Of a stretch of 64,000 bases of DNA, positions 35,497-48,103 are shown in pieces. The position numbers and the translations under genes are program-made. The stretch is taken from NCBI RefSeq assembly GCF_030272615.1, contig NC_081414.1, forward strand, positions 762,545,648 to 762,609,647, in the 5' to 3' direction. The DNA comes from Cryptomeria japonica. Taxonomy: Eukaryota > Streptophyta > Pinopsida > Cupressales > Cupressaceae. How positions within the stretch are numbered: the stretch's first letter is position 1; each line of letters opens with the position of its first letter. The notes below the pieces were generated by a model, which saw only the letters and a program-made list of their open reading frames with translations, was not told the DNA's origin and did not search any database.

Positions 35497-35851
35497 GAGA
35501 TCCTGGAAGATGTTGTTTGACAAATCTTTAACCCATCAGGGGTCGGGAGCTAGAATTCTTTTCATTACTCTTCAGAAATAATCCATACAAAAGGTGTACG
35601 AGTTACTCTTTCCTTGTACAAATAACATTGTTGAATATGAAGCCTTGGTAAACGGGATTAAGCTAGCACTTGTATGGAATGTCACATAAATGTACATATA
35701 TGGTGACTCTCAGTTGGTGATCAATCAAATCAACGACCTATATAAGATCAGAGATGAAAAGATGACGCCTTATAAAAGAATGGTGGACGACTTCAAGAAA
35801 TACTTTGTGTTCATCTCATTTGAGAAAATTCCAAGGTTAGCAAATAAATAA
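35497..35851 (+). pseudogene. Second (archaeal-type) RNase H of the Tat lineage
   Basis: After a connection region the sequence reads LFDKSLTHQGSGARILFI, then LLFPCTNNIVEYEALVNGIK, YIYGDSQLVINQI and KYFVFISFEKIPRLANK. The D...GSGA, NN..EYEAL, GDSQLVI and PR.ANK motifs are those of the additional RNase H found in Tat-lineage elements. Several stops interrupt it. The nested LTR element inserts at its last motif (ANK.AD). Confidence 0.82.
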
Positions 35852-36746
35852 ATAGATGTTGGGATCCAAGAATACTAAGAGGGGAGGGGGGGGGGGGTGA
35901 ATTAGTGTTCTGCCAGTATGATAAGATTTTATCCTTTTATACCATACACATATAAACTGGTAAACAAATAAACATATAGCTTGAAATAAATAAACCATCC
36001 ACATGAATGAACACCATAACGCATAGAATTTATATGTGGAAAACCTCAAAGAGGAAAAACCATGGTGGGATTTGTGACCCACAATACCAGTTCACTGGCC
36101 ATATGAAAGGATATTACATAAAATGGGGCCCTGCACATGCAGGAAGGCACACTGCCTAGAGCACACTGCTTACCACAAAAGGAGTCTCACTGACTACAAG
36201 CTTCTGCTGAAATAAAACAGTACTAGTGAACTCACAAAATGCATCTGCTATGCCAAAAAGAGTTCCGGTTATAGTTTTTCTCTGTACCGGTTCATAAACC
36301 CTACCGGTATCTCTTCTCCAAGAATTATTTCCAAACTATCTACAGATCATTGCATAATATAATATTTGTATACAAATGATCTACATACATATACTTCACA
36401 TTATACAGTTCTGCTATATTCTCCTATGTCACACTCTTCAAAATGACCTAGCAGATTGACCTATATACCCATTACAAACAATATGCCTTATGTCGGCTTA
36501 CAATACATTACAAAATATATTCAATGTTGTCCTTGACAATAATTATAAAATGATTTTCTAAATAAACCTTCCTTGATGTCGACTTCCTTGAAGTACTTGA
36601 TGCTAGTGCCAGTGCCAGTGTAACCCTGGATACTCCAATGTCGGTGTCTGCTGGTAAATGCCTCCTAATGCCGGTATATGACTTCCATCTGATCTTGTTT
36701 CCATCAATGACAACAAAATGAATCCGATGAGTGTCAGTTGCCAACA

Positions 36747-36762
36747 ATCTCCCCCTTTGGCA
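36747..36762 (-). promoter_or_regulatory. Polypurine tract of the nested element
   Basis: The minus strand reads GCCAAAGGGGGAGATT directly before the 3' LTR. Confidence 0.8.
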
Positions 36763-36977
36763 TTGATGGCAACACTCATGTGAAAAATGGATTCTCTGTC
36801 GGTTCAACCTGAAGTATGCTCCCCCCGAGCAATACACTCCTTCCAGATATTCTGATGTCCTTCCCATATGTTCATGTCTGATATTTTTCTAATATTTTTC
36901 ACATATATATATTCCCCCTTTGGCATCAATGCCAAAGACTAGTGAAAGAACAAAAGAATGAACAAATACTGTTAGTT

Positions 36978-38200
36978 TTATCGGAGCTTGACTAACTTCC
37001 AAATTTTTGGGTAAGCCTTATCCAACAACTGTAGGTATGTATCCCTGTTGGTTTTGAAAGTTTCAGATATGGATGCTAGTCCACTTAGTAAGTGTGCTAG
37101 TGTTTCCTTCTCTTTGACTTCTACCGGTGTGGGTTTAGCAATCATGTCCATACACTCTCTTTTATGTACACCCAGTGAATCCAATCTGGGACTCACCAAT
37201 CCTCTAAGACTCCTTGCTCTTTGAATGATTTTATCTCTCTCCTTCTCAAAAGCAAAAAATTGGTTCTCCAAGGACAAAATTTGTCCATCAACAAATGTTG
37301 TTAGTGAGGTTAATCCATCAAAAGAATTAGCAATGCTAGCTACCTTATCATGTAATTCCTTTAATCTGCTATCTACATTTGTTGTAAGAATTTCTATATT
37401 ACAACAAACCTTGTAGATATTTGTACATTGTTTCAAACAATTCTCAATAAGAATGAGTTTAGCTTCAATTTTATTTTTCTCTGATTCAATGATCTTGTCA
37501 AAGGTGACTTTCTTAGCCACACTAAATCTTTCTAATGCCTGCCGGTCTGATATCTGCTGCAGTGATTGAAAATTGTTAGATATGTGTTCTGTTAGTGTTT
37601 TAAGCTTGCTGGAAGGGCTTGTTTCATTCTCATTCTGACAATCAGGGATTAATTATGCAACACTGTAACATATTGATCTATTATTCCCTTTTCTACAAAT
37701 CCTTCCTTTAATAGTTTCTGGGTAGCCATCATCATTAACTCAATTGGACTCATCTTAGTGACTGATTTCTTCTCAACTTGAGAAGTGTCAATTGCCAAAA
37801 CCTTTTCCGGGGAATCAATATGAACTACTAGTGTAGACTCAATTCCCTTTACCTTATATTCTTTAGCACTGGTGGCTTCACCACTTGGTGCCAGTGGAGT
37901 ATTATCCACAGTATTCACAGTATCCTGTACATTGCCTTGCTCAAAAATAGTTTGTGCTGGTACAAACTGTACACTTTCCTTTATTGCCGGTTGTGTCTGT
38001 ATATCTATAGTTACCGCCGATTTAGTCAAAATTGGAGTTGAACTTCCCAAAATACCTTTCCGTTTTGATTTATCTGAGATGGTGGAAGTTGTTGCCTTAA
38101 CAAACTCTTCATGAGATGCGAGAAAGTCTGGATTCTTTTGGAAGAATTTTGCGCAACCCTCATTGGTCTCATTTATCACCTCGTTAACTCTGCCCATCAT
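36978..38200 (-). pseudogene. Unknown ORF2 of the nested element, C-terminal part
   Basis: Two frames (38200-37649 and 37520-36978) continue the ORF above. The first is Thr/Ser/Val-rich and probably disordered; the second is helical and coiled-coil-like (ESEKNKIEAKLILIENCLKQ, LHDKVASIANSF, FAFEKERDKIIQRARSLRG) and ends LLDKAYPKIWKLVKLR. No enzymatic motif seen. Confidence 0.45.
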
Positions 38201-38205
38201 TAGGA

Positions 38206-38983
38206 TTATTTGCCGGGGTTACTACTGAAAACTGTCCTATTAGCAACATCAATACATCTTTTCATTTCATCATTACTAATAGCACCACATAAAACTGAAA
38301 GTTCTACCTCTTTGATCTCTCTATCTCTCTTGACTGCATCAAGTCTTATAGCATCTAGTTTATTGTACAATGACAAAGGTATTTCCTTCAAAATTTCTAC
38401 TAAGGCTTTCTTATAGATATCTATATGCAAATTTCACATCAGTGTTGGTGATTGTGCTGATCCTCATTGATCTGCTATCATGAGTTGCACTTGTGTGTTT
38501 CTCAACCTCAGTGTTGGAAATTTTCTTGCCAGGTTCTTGTCCGACTTTGGGTAAGCTGGTGACTACTTGAATAGCCTCCTTGGTGATCATGTAAGGCTGA
38601 TCTAGCCAGATGAACTTGTTGTGAACCTTGCTAAGAACGTATCTAATGATCTCATCTTTGAATTCCAGTATGTATAGAATACCGGTTAACCCTAGATCCT
38701 CAATTGCTTTGTATTCCGACTTGATGGTTCCGGAGTTGCCCAGTATCATAGATTGATACATGCCTTTGATTTCCTTTGTGCCTAGATCCTCCAGGGTGTA
38801 GTGAATGTATTCCCTCACATCTTCAACATACATCATGCTGTCAGGAACCTTAGAAAATGCTTCCGTAGAGTCTTCTTTCTTAGCAATCAAGGGAACCTCC
38901 TTGAATACGGGCCTCAACCTATCCTTAACTTCGACAAGGGTTGGATTTACAATAAAAGTAGGAGCTGAAGATCCATATGCCAT
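38206..38983 (-). pseudogene. Unknown ORF2 of the nested element, N-terminal part
   Basis: The minus frame 38983-38411 (190 residues) begins MAYGSSAPTFIVNPTLVEVK and contains DVREYIHYTLEDLG, VHNKFIWLDQPYMITKEAIQ and VTSLPKVGQEPGKK. It runs into 38430-38206 after a small frame change. It does not look like gag or pol. The NKFIWLDQPY.ITK segment recalls uncharacterised plant proteins linked to retroelements, from memory only. Position after gag and before the polypurine tract suggests an element-encoded second product. Confidence 0.5.
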
Positions 38984-39472
38984 TTTTAAAGAATACCTAA
39001 AAGTGAACGTCGGTGGAAGATTGAGTGCTTCTTAGATAACTGCTCAAAATCTTTTCAAAATGCCTTTGCTCGCTCTTAATTCGCCTGAAATTTGCCTTTA
39101 CTTCACTCTGAATGCTTGAATGCAGGGTGAGTGAAAATGAATCCACTTTCCCTTTTTATCAGCGAATATAACCCTAATCTTTCTCTATCATAAATGCTTC
39201 ACGATCTATCCTACCAGATGTCGGTTTCACAGTCTTATACCAGGTGAACCTTCAACAATGATGAAATCAACTCTCCAGATCTCTTCCAATATTCTCTAGG
39301 GGAATATGCAGGATTTGCAATGAACATGCCAACCCCTAAGGACTATGCCTTAGTTATCGGCGGAATTTCCTGCCGATGCAGGAATGCTCTATTCTACCGG
39401 TGGAGTTACTGGTGTTGTTGTATTTCCACTTGGTTCTTTAGATTTTCTAACCCATATCTTGGTGTGATCTTT

Positions 39473-40534
39473 CTATATTTCATCTACCTTCTGCTTTTCT
39501 TTCTCATTATCTTTATCATTGCTGATCGGTTGAGTCTTGCTTCTGCAGTACTTAGCAATATGACCTATTTTGTTGCATGCATAACATGTAACATTTTTCT
39601 TTTGAATTTGTTTGACATATCCGGTGTCATTCCTTGACCTACAATGGTTAGCGAAATGTCCAAACTTTCCACATGCATGACATTTAACATTCATTTTATC
39701 TTCTGATCTATGACCATATTTCTTGTAATTTGTGCATTGACCAGGAACACAATTATAGTTTTGATTTGCTCTATTTCTACATTGTTTATCCATATGCCTA
39801 AATTTATTGCAAACAAAACATCTACCATTGAATTTATAAGAATTAGATTGCCTTAACGGTTTCCTCTATTCTGATGAGTTCTGCATACCTGTTGTCTGAT
39901 CTTCATTTGCAGTACTGGAGCTTTCGCCTTGTACAAATCCAAGTCCTCTAGAATCACCACTATGCCTTGTCTCTTCAATAATTCATCCAACTGTGCAACA
40001 CTAATCCTAATTTTTTTTTATACTCACTTGCAGTAGTCAGATCATCTCTCAGAGTAGTTATTTGTCTTTCAAGTTCTTGTTCATTGTTCCAGGAATGTGC
40101 CAAATCTATTCTCAATAGATTGTTCTCATGAGCCAATCTGCCACATTCATCAAATTTGTTCTTCAGAGATATGACAAGATTATCTTCCTTCTTCTTTCTG
40201 TCCTCAATATCTTTTGATAGCTTCATAGTTAGATCTTGCATTTCATTCTTCATGAGCATGTTTTCTTGACTATGTTTCTAACATTGTTCCTTAAGTGCAT
40301 TTTTTTCTTCATCATCCGGGTTTTGCAAAAGTTCCTTTCTCTTGGCTTGAGGTGATGATAAAATTTCTTGCAGGATAAGAATGAATTCATTTGCAGAATT
40401 CAACTCATCTTCTAGTTTCAAGTTCTTCATCCTTTCAACATCATAATCCTCAAGAGCCATCTCAAGTTTCTTTTCCATAGCCATGTTCAAATATTTCGAT
40501 TTCAGGATCTTCCTCAAGCTGTTAAACTTCTTTT
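39473..40534 (-). pseudogene. Gag-like coding region: coiled coil plus CCHC knuckles
   Basis: The minus-strand frames 40534-40278 and 40259-39975 encode charged, heptad-like helices (for example MAMEKKLEMALEDYDVERMK and DIEDRKKKEDNLVISLKNKF), separated by one stop. After a gap, 39850-39473 encodes CCHC knuckles: CFVCNKFRHMDKQC, a degraded CTNYKKYGHRSEDKM, CHACGKFGHFANHC and CYACNKIGHIAKYC. The knuckles would bind nucleic acid. The N-terminal gag domain usual in copia elements (F.G.N...W) was not seen, so this may be a shortened gag. Stops and frame changes show it is decayed. Confidence 0.72.
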
Positions 40535-40540
40535 GAGATA

Positions 40541-40556
40541 CCAGGCTCTGATACCA
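40541..40556 (-). promoter_or_regulatory. Primer-binding site, initiator tRNA-Met
   Basis: The minus strand reads TGGTATCAGAGCCTGG two bases after the LTR end, the standard plant tRNA-iMet complement. Confidence 0.9.
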
Positions 40557-41444
40557 ATTGTTGGGATCCATGAACATTGAGAGGGGGGGGGGGGGGATCA
40601 GTGTTCTAATGGTATGATAAGATTTTATCCTTTTATACCATATACACATAAATCGGTAAACAAATAAACATATAACTTGAAACAAATAAACCATCCACAT
40701 GAATGAACACCATAACGCAGAGAATTTATACAGGGAAAACCTCAAAGAGGAAAAACCACGGTGGGATTTGTGACCCACAATATCAGTTCACTGCCCATAT
40801 GAAAGGATATTATGTAAAATGGGGGCCTGCACATGCAGGAAGGCACACTCTCTAGAGCACACTATTCACCACAAAAGGAGTCTCATTGACTATAAGCTTC
40901 TGCTGAAATAAAATAGTACCGGTGAACTCACAAAATGCATCTACTATGCCAAAAAGAGTTCTGGTTATAGTTCTTCTCTATACTGGTTCATAAACCCTAC
41001 CGATATCTCTTCTGCTCCAAGAATGCTTTCCAAACTATCTACAGATCATTGCATAATATAACATTCACATACAAATGATCTACATACATATACTTCGCAT
41101 TATACAGTTATGGTATATTCTCCTATGTCACACTCTTCAAAATGACCTAGCAAACTAACCTATATACCCATTACAAACAATATGCCTTATGTAGGCTTAC
41201 AATACATTTCAAAAGATATTCAATGTCGGCCTTGACAATAATTACAAAATGATTTTCTAAATAAACCTTCCTTGATGTTGACTTCCTTGAAGTACTTGAT
41301 GCCGGTGCTGGTGTAACCCTGGATACTCTAATACCGGTGTCTGCCAGTAAATGCCTTCTAATGTCAGTATATTACTTCCATCTGATCTTGTTGCCATCAA
41401 TGACAACAAAATGAATCCGATGAGTGTCAATTGCCAACAACAGA

Positions 41445-42843
41445 TGCTATGGCAACATTGGCATCCATTCCATAGCTACAAGAGCTAGAGTTCCGCTATG
41501 AATTTCTGGTGGAAGATCTTTTCTACCTTGCATATGACTCCCCCGACTCTCAGATGGTTTGCACCATTATTGGACAAGATTCATCCCGATACAACAGTAT
41601 CTAATCCTATCTCCAAGACCAAGCTATCCCAAAAAATTTCACCTGTAATGAAAAACGTAACCTAATCCGTAATGCCTCCCGTTATGTCATCATTGCTAAT
41701 GATCTGTATAGGTGAGGGTTAGATGGTGCCTTTATTATGTATTTATAATCAGAAGAGTCTCAACAAGCATTGACTAAAGTCCATGATGGTATTTGTAGAT
41801 CTCATTCAAATGGCCTAACATTAGCACGCAAATTACTAAGGGCTAGCTACTACTGGCCTGATATGGAAATGGATGCTTTGAAATATGCTAAGACGTGTCA
41901 AAAATGCCAATTGCATGGTAATCTCATACATGCCCTGACAAGGGAACTCATTCCTTTTCTAACACATTGGTCGTTTCAACAATGGGCTTTTGATTTGGTT
42001 GCTCAGATTTATCCAGCTTCTTCAAATGGACATAAATTCATCATTACTGCTACTGAGTACTTCACAAAGTGGGTCGAAGTAGTTCCGCTCATCAAAGCAA
42101 CCGAGAAACAAGTAGCCATGTTCATTTTGTATCATATAATATGCTAGTATGGGATTCCCTCTTCAATCATCATTGATAATGGGGGGCAGTTCAAAAATAA
42201 GGACATAACTGAGCTATGTGACAAATCCAAGATCAAACAACACTGGTCCTTTGTATATTACCCTCAAGGTAATGGATAGGTTGAAGCATCCTATAAAACA
42301 CAACTGAGAATCTTGCATCATACAGTGAACAAATCTGGAAAGGATTGGCATCTGCAGAACAATCCTGCACTATGGGATTATTGAACAAGCATCAAAACTC
42401 CTACTGCTGCTACTCCTTTTGCTTTAGTATATGGGGCTGAAGTAGTCATTCCTATATAAGTGGAAATCCCATCTCTAAGAGTTTCCTTATATAATCTAAT
42501 CACCAATGAAGACCAGAGAGTATCCAGGTTGCAAGAACTTGAGTTGCTTGATGAACGTCGGCAAGCGACATTCAATCACTTAAGAGCTTATCAACAAAGA
42601 ATGTCTAGAGGATATAACAAAAAGGTTCAACATAGATAATTTTAGGTTGGTGATCTTGTGCTAAGAGAAAATCCAAAGAATCAGCAAGACTGGGAACAAA
42701 AAGGGAAGTTTGAACCCAACTTGCTGGGTCCCTACATTGTTACAACCAACTTTGGCTCAGGTGCCTATCGACTCTCTACATCAGAAGGAGAACAACTCTG
42801 AGATTACATCAACACCATCCATCTGAAGAAATTCTACACCTAA
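41445..42843 (+). pseudogene. Gypsy integrase (copy 1)
   Basis: It starts at the interrupted second RNase H tail (DAMAT). Zinc-binding HHCC region: HDGICRSHSNGLTLARK, YYWPDM, CQKCQLH (about 41780-41930). Catalytic core: WAFDLVAQIYPASSNGHKFI, SSIIIDNGGQF and VEASYK, fitting D-D-E. The C-terminal part has GDLVLRE and LGPYIVTTNFGSGAYRLS and ends at a stop at 42841-42843. Stops occur at 42145, 42277, 42379, 42457, 42637 and elsewhere. It would insert element DNA if intact; here it is dead. Confidence 0.88.
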
Positions 42844-44996
42844 AGCATTTTTAAGCTCTGACTACTCTGTATAGATAAAAGTCTTGAAAAAATGGTTGCT
42901 GTAGTGAAAACCTAGCAAATAGGGCGCTCAGTGAGTAAAAAAAAAAAAAGATCTCTGTTAAGAAGGTGAAAACTTGGTAAACAGGCGCCTCTTGTACTCA
43001 CAAGAGCTCCATCTATCAACATAACTTTGACATTCCCTTATTTCATTCCCTTCTTTCCCACTTTGCTTTTGTTTGTGCATAATATTTAGTCACTTTCGTG
43101 ACCCCCCTTGGTTCTCCTTATAACCCTCATGGCTTGCAATCAATCAACATTAAGTCCTAGGGAACTTCAATCTTAAATCCCTTAGCAGCTCAGCCAAGCC
43201 ATCCTTGTGTCAGTCAAGTTTGGATCGTTCACTCTGAGTCAGTCATCTATCTCCTACCTTATACAGAGCTTTGATCACTGGCACCCTATAAAACATGCAA
43301 AACAAGAACAACTAAAAACAATAACTCAAACCACTTGAGCTATGCTGACATTTTCTTTATATGCTGTCTTTTATATTGGATTTCACTCATTAATCCCTCT
43401 GAGTAACTCAAGGAAGTCTATCTTGACTAAGAGGTACAGGGATTGGGGGCATAATACCTTTCTTTGTTTTCTGCTTGTGGATATGATTTCGATGATCTAA
43501 AAATGTCCTCTAAAATGGGTGTTTGTGATAAGAGCCTTCACATTAACGTGAAATGGGCTCACATACCTCGACTCCATTTATATGTACGCTTCAGTGAGGT
43601 TGGAACTATTTCCTTGTCTATTTTAAGTGTTTGTTGTGTTTGCATGCAAGAAGCATTCAAGTCATCTTGGCCTCCTTTTGCCTTGGTGCTTATGTTTGAC
43701 TTCTATATCAAAGAGGATAGGACATTCAGGTCATACTGGATCTTTGTGCCTTGATGCTTATGTCTATTGCCTACATTTAATGCTCAATGATGATAAGAAA
43801 ATGAATCAATATCCAGTGACTAGGTCCTAGTTGCATCTTCTGCATTCATGTTAAGTTTCATGCATTGCATGGTGAATCTGGCATACTAATGATAATTTTG
43901 GTCTTCTTCACCTAGAGCTTGAATTTAAATCAACCTTCTCTTCACATCTAAGTGGTCAAAACCCTAATTTTCAACTCGCCCCGATTGGCATGAAAACTGC
44001 ATCCTTGCTTAATTTGACCGTCATGATTCCATTTTTGGGATCAAAATCAAAATTCGAGATGATCTTCCTAGGCAATTTTGCTCAACTGTGACCATTTAAT
44101 GCCTTCATCAACTACTCATTCTTTTCTTCAATTTGTGCTCAATTTCTCATGAATCAACGCTAAATCTTCAAATGGCCATCTGAATCATTCTTTGCGCTCA
44201 AATCATTAATCGCTTAATCTTTTTATCAAATTGCTTGAAATCACTGCCCAACCTACCAATCTTTCATTTTCGCTGGGGCATACTCATGACATCATCATCA
44301 TCATCAGTGATCACATCCTCAAAGTTGAGAATTTCTTTCAAAATCTTCATTACAAGTTGAGCAGCTAATTTTTACGGAACATCAAACAACACCTTATCAC
44401 TAGGAGCATCTTAGCTTCATCGCTTCATTTCAAGTTGATATTTCTCGATCATCTAAATCAAATCAATCTCTAGGGGCATATTAGTTTCATCACATCAAAT
44501 CAAGATGATATTGTCTTCATCTAAATTAGTCTCTTAACGTTAATCGGTTTCATCTCTTTTCATCAAGCTGATTATTTGTTTAAACTCAATCAAGGGTTTA
44601 AAGAGTATCTTTGATCTCACGCTCAATCTAAGAAGGTGTTCAGTTTCATCGCATCAAATCAAGCTGGATAGTTTATCTTCACTCATCGTGTCTTGATCCA
44701 TCAAGTTCAAGATTGGTTTTATCTTCGCTCACTGTGTGTAGTTCAATCAAGTCCTAGATCAATAAGATCCACTTCTTGATCCATCAAGTTCAATTTCGGT
44801 ATCTCTGCTCTTCATCGGTCCTAGTTCAATCAAGTTCGGGATCGGTATCACTTTCAATCAGTCTGTTCAATTTCATCGCTTCAAAACAAATTGAATACCT
44901 ATCTCTTCATATGGTTCATGATCAATCAAGTTCAGAATTGGTATCTCCTAGACATCAATTGTTCTTTGAATCAATGCATTGCTCACACATCAATTC
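42844..44996 (+). other. 3' spacer of the gypsy element
   Basis: No domains. It has a run of A (42938-42950) and, at 44330-44960, loosely repeated CATC..ATCAAGTT and GATCGGTATC words. Long non-coding spacers before the 3' LTR are common in Tat elements. Confidence 0.6.
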
Positions 44997-45009
44997 AAAG
45001 AGGGGAAAA
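44997..45009 (+). promoter_or_regulatory. Polypurine tract of the gypsy element
   Basis: AAAGAGGGGAAAA directly before the 3' LTR at 45010. Confidence 0.8.
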
Positions 45010-46123
45010 TGTAATACCCTAAAAAATGGTCATCCAAAACCATGGGCCCCTAATCTCGACTAATGTGCTTAAATTCAATAAAATTCATCAAGGTCCCGAA
45101 TCAAATAATCAATTTAAATCAATCATGAGAGTCTGATTAATTAATTCCTAAGGTATAAAATGCAACATGACAATTACAATTAATTAAATTCTCATTTAAT
45201 TAATTGATCAAATTTAAAATTCAAAATAGAAAATCTTTTTAAAATCAAATATCTCATTTATTTAATTAAATATCTTTTGTATATTTAATAAATAAATAAA
45301 AATTGCCATAAATCTTTAGAAAAGGAAACAAATGAAGAAAGAGGAATTAATTTGAAAAATTAATTGGAAATTATGAGCACAAAATTCAAAAAAGGAAACA
45401 AATCGACTGAACGCAAGAAAAATGGAAAGAATCCGAGTTGCTAATTTGAACTCATTCTTATCTCTCCAAAATGGAATTAAATTGTCCAATCAAATCATTT
45501 CACTTGGATTGTGCTTCCTTCAAATCGATCTCAACCGTTCATTAAAGATCAATCCTGACCTTTGGTATCCCTCTTGATTTTCCTATAAATTCAGGCTCTC
45601 ATTCTTCAATTAAGATCGGAGAATTATACATCGTTATTATGCTAATATTCTGTTGCAGGTTATAGAGGAAATTTTGAAGAATCTTTACATAGTTAATTCA
45701 TCAATCAACTTAGTTTTCATTTAGCTTTCATTTAATCTTAGAATCATTTAGATTTCTAGTTCATTAGCTTAGATTCATTTCTCTTATCTAGATTCAATTT
45801 CTTGCATATAATCTAGCTTAGCTTCATTTAGACATGTGATCATTTAGCTTGATAATCTCATTTCACTTAATTAATTAATCTTGCATTTAACTATTAATCT
45901 TGCATTGACCTAGTTGCATACATTTAAAAATCCTCCATTTGAGTGTAGTCTAGTCACTAGATAGCTTAGCAATCTGAGAGCAATCCACACTTGCACTTTC
46001 TAGGAGGCAATAAGCCAACTTGCAATGGATTTCATTTTGATGTTTTCGATTAACTAACCCATGCAAATAATGGTTTTTTGAAGTGTTTGTGCCTTTGCAG
46101 GTTCCCCAAATTTCACACACACA
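45010..46123 (+). repeat. 3' LTR of the gypsy element
   Basis: 1114 bp, colinear with 25832-26945 throughout with scattered substitutions and 1-2-bp indels; followed by the ACTAT duplication. Confidence 0.92.
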
Positions 46124-46128
46124 ACTAT

Positions 46129-46499
46129 GTCCAATAGTAATGTCCCCATTTTTAGGTTCACTAGTAGTGTAGTTGCTGACTTTTTGGGTTTGTGTTAGCT
46201 TCTCTAGATGGGTAATTTTATCTTATGAGTGAGATCAGATGGTTTAGAGAATTCATATGATGTTTTCAGATATTATTTTTGGCTTTCAATTTGGTCTCCA
46301 AGATTATTGGAGGGATCATCTATTTTTAGTCACTCAATTCGGACTGTTTATTATTTTTCATCATCGGGATCACTCTTATGTAGCTCAATTTCAATTTCGG
46401 TACATTCTGACTGTGGTTGTTAGTTGGGTGTATTATTGAGCTATATTTAATCAATTTCACTAAAGTTGTCATTTTAATTAAAATAATTTATCAAGCACC
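46129..46499. other. Unassigned stretch between gypsy LTR and copia gag stub
   Basis: Rejoined with 25827 it is the pre-insertion target of the gypsy element. T-rich, no recognisable gene. It ends abruptly where copia gag homology begins, at AAGTGTCCGGG. Confidence 0.45.
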
Positions 46500-47353
46500 T
46501 AAGTGTCCGGGTTTGCCACAGTTCCAGCAGATTGCCTTGGACTTCGCAGGAGATTTTGATCTCCCCTTATTCTTGGACTTAGAACGGCCATGCTGCTTTT
46601 CGTTCTTGCCTCTTTCTTTTGGTCTTCCTCGAACACTCAAAGCCTCTTTGGCATTCAGAGAGACCTTCCTTCTCATCTCTTCAGAAAGTAGAGAACCAAC
46701 AACATCCTCCATCTTCAAGGTAACTAAAGTGCTCCCTATGGCCATAACAAGGCTGTCCCATGAGTCTGACAATGAACATAGAAAGATTTGGCATCTTTCT
46801 TCTTCATCCAGTGGTACCCCAACTGAGGTCAACTAAGTCACCAACATATTAAAGCTTTCCAGATGCTCAGAAATTCATCCACCTTCTTCCATTCTCAAAG
46901 AATACAATTTCTTCCTTAAGAAGATCTTGTTCACAAGTGATTTCACTTGGTAGATCTCACTTAGCTTCTTCCAAAGCTTCTTTGCAGTAGATTCTTCATG
47001 GACATTTATCAGAATAGAGTTTTCAAGACACAATCTGATGAGACCTTTATCTTTTCTATCAGTCACATCATATTGTGCGGCTAAAGTCGGATCTGTGGGC
47101 CTCGACTTATTCTCATCGACTGCATCCCATAGATCTCGATCAATCAACAGATCTTCCATCTCCAGCTTCCACATTTCAAAGTTTGTGCTAGAAAACTTCT
47201 CTACATCAATCCTCCCTGATATACTTGCCATCTTTACGATCCTGCAATACAGAAATGAAATACTTTGCACAAGCTTCCACTCAAACCTTGATTAGCTCAA
47301 AAAACCCTGTACCCAACAAATAAAACCAAAACTGGCCAGGCTCTGATACCACT
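46500..47353 (-). pseudogene. gag: Truncated copia gag, second copy sharing an LTR
   Basis: Nearly identical to 51450-52301. The minus strand starts near 47230 with MASISGRIDVEKFSSTNFEM and runs through ILINVHEESTAKKLWKKLSE, EEERCQIFLCSLSDSWDSLV and the CCHC knuckle CWNCGKPGH, where homology stops at 46500. It keeps the primer-site complement GGCTCTGATACCAC next to the LTR at 47354. The same in-frame TGA after RMEEGG is present in both copies. Confidence 0.85.
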
Positions 47354-48048
47354 TGTAAGGAAGAAAAGGTGTGAGGAAATGCTTCCTACGCTAATCTTGA
47401 GAGGATGGTTATGCAACTTTCAACTTAAATATTACTAAGATATCAAAAAATGCACAATAAAGCATAAACAAAATAGCAATGAACACATAACATAGTGATT
47501 ACCGTGGGGAAACCCTTCTGGGAACCCCACCCTCCAAAACTCGCACAATGTATTATCAAATCAAGCTGATTACAATACACTTGCAATGCAAGTTCTTACA
47601 GGAGCGCATCACCACAACTCGAACTCAAAGAGACTCCTTCTAGCATCTAGTCTTGCAAAAAACTCAATGATCAAACTCCTCCCCAAGCTCTCCTTTTATA
47701 GTGATTTTACAACCTGGAAACCACTTATGGTTTTACAAAACCATGGGCTTAACCACCATGCCACATGGTGCCCATTTTTGATATTTACATTTCCAAAATG
47801 GAAAAACAACCAGGTTAAAATGGTAATCCCGTCCATAATTTTGTCCCCTAGCTTAGACCTTCTTAAAAGTCACAAAATGAGTCATTAAGGCTCTAAAAAT
47901 GGCCCACCTATATTCTACTATGGACAAGACTCATTTTTAACAACTCACTAACCATTTTCCAATGCATAAACATGTGGAAAACTACCTCAAACAAATTCTG
48001 GAATTTTCTAGAAAAAGACTGCAAGGTTGAGACACATGTTTCTCAACA
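47354..48048 (-). repeat. 3' LTR of the copia element, shared with the gag stub
   Basis: Acts as 3' LTR for 48049-52301 and, by position and primer site, as 5' LTR for the stub at 46500-47353. Confidence 0.88.
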
Positions 48049-48103
48049 TTCTCCCACTTGTCGAACACCTTGCAAGAGTCAGGGGATCCAAAATATCATG
48101 GAC

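Larger units (their letters stand above)
35857..41439 (-). mobile_element. Nested non-autonomous copia-like LTR element with gag-like ORFs (5.6 kb)
   Basis: Sense is the minus strand: 5' LTR 40559-41439 (881 bp), primer site, coding region, polypurine tract, 3' LTR 35857-36746 (890 bp). The LTRs start TGTTGG and end CCAACA. Flanks are ATAGA (35852-35856) and ACAGA (41440-41444), a 5-bp target duplication with one change. The tRNA-iMet primer site and a GCCAAAGGGGGAGAT polypurine tract are typical of Ty1/copia elements. No protease, integrase, RT or RNase H was found. It carries a coiled-coil plus CCHC gag-like region and a second unknown coding region, as in the class called TR-GAG. Confidence 0.87.
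25832..46123 (+). mobile_element. Ty3/gypsy Tat-type retrotransposon, complete but defective, 20.3 kb with nested insert
   Basis: Two 1114-bp LTRs (25832-26945, 45010-46123) begin TGTAATA and end CACACA. The element is flanked by the perfect 5-bp duplication ACTAT at 25827-25831 and 46124-46128. Inside are a tRNA-Lys-like primer site, a 2.9-kb leader, gag, aspartic protease, a G-patch-like segment, RT, RNase H, a second RNase H, integrase, a 2.2-kb spacer and a polypurine tract. The dual RNase H is the hallmark of the plant Tat (Ogre/Retand-related) lineage. Without the nested element (35857-41439) it is about 14.7 kb. By eye the first ~330 bp of the LTRs differ at roughly 20 positions, so it is not recent. 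Stops and frameshifts in gag, RT and integrase make it non-autonomous now. Confidence 0.93.

Noticed and set aside
46124-46499. 5' half of the F-box gene on the far side of the copia block
   Set aside because: No F-box motif or matching frame; its flank is the gypsy target site.
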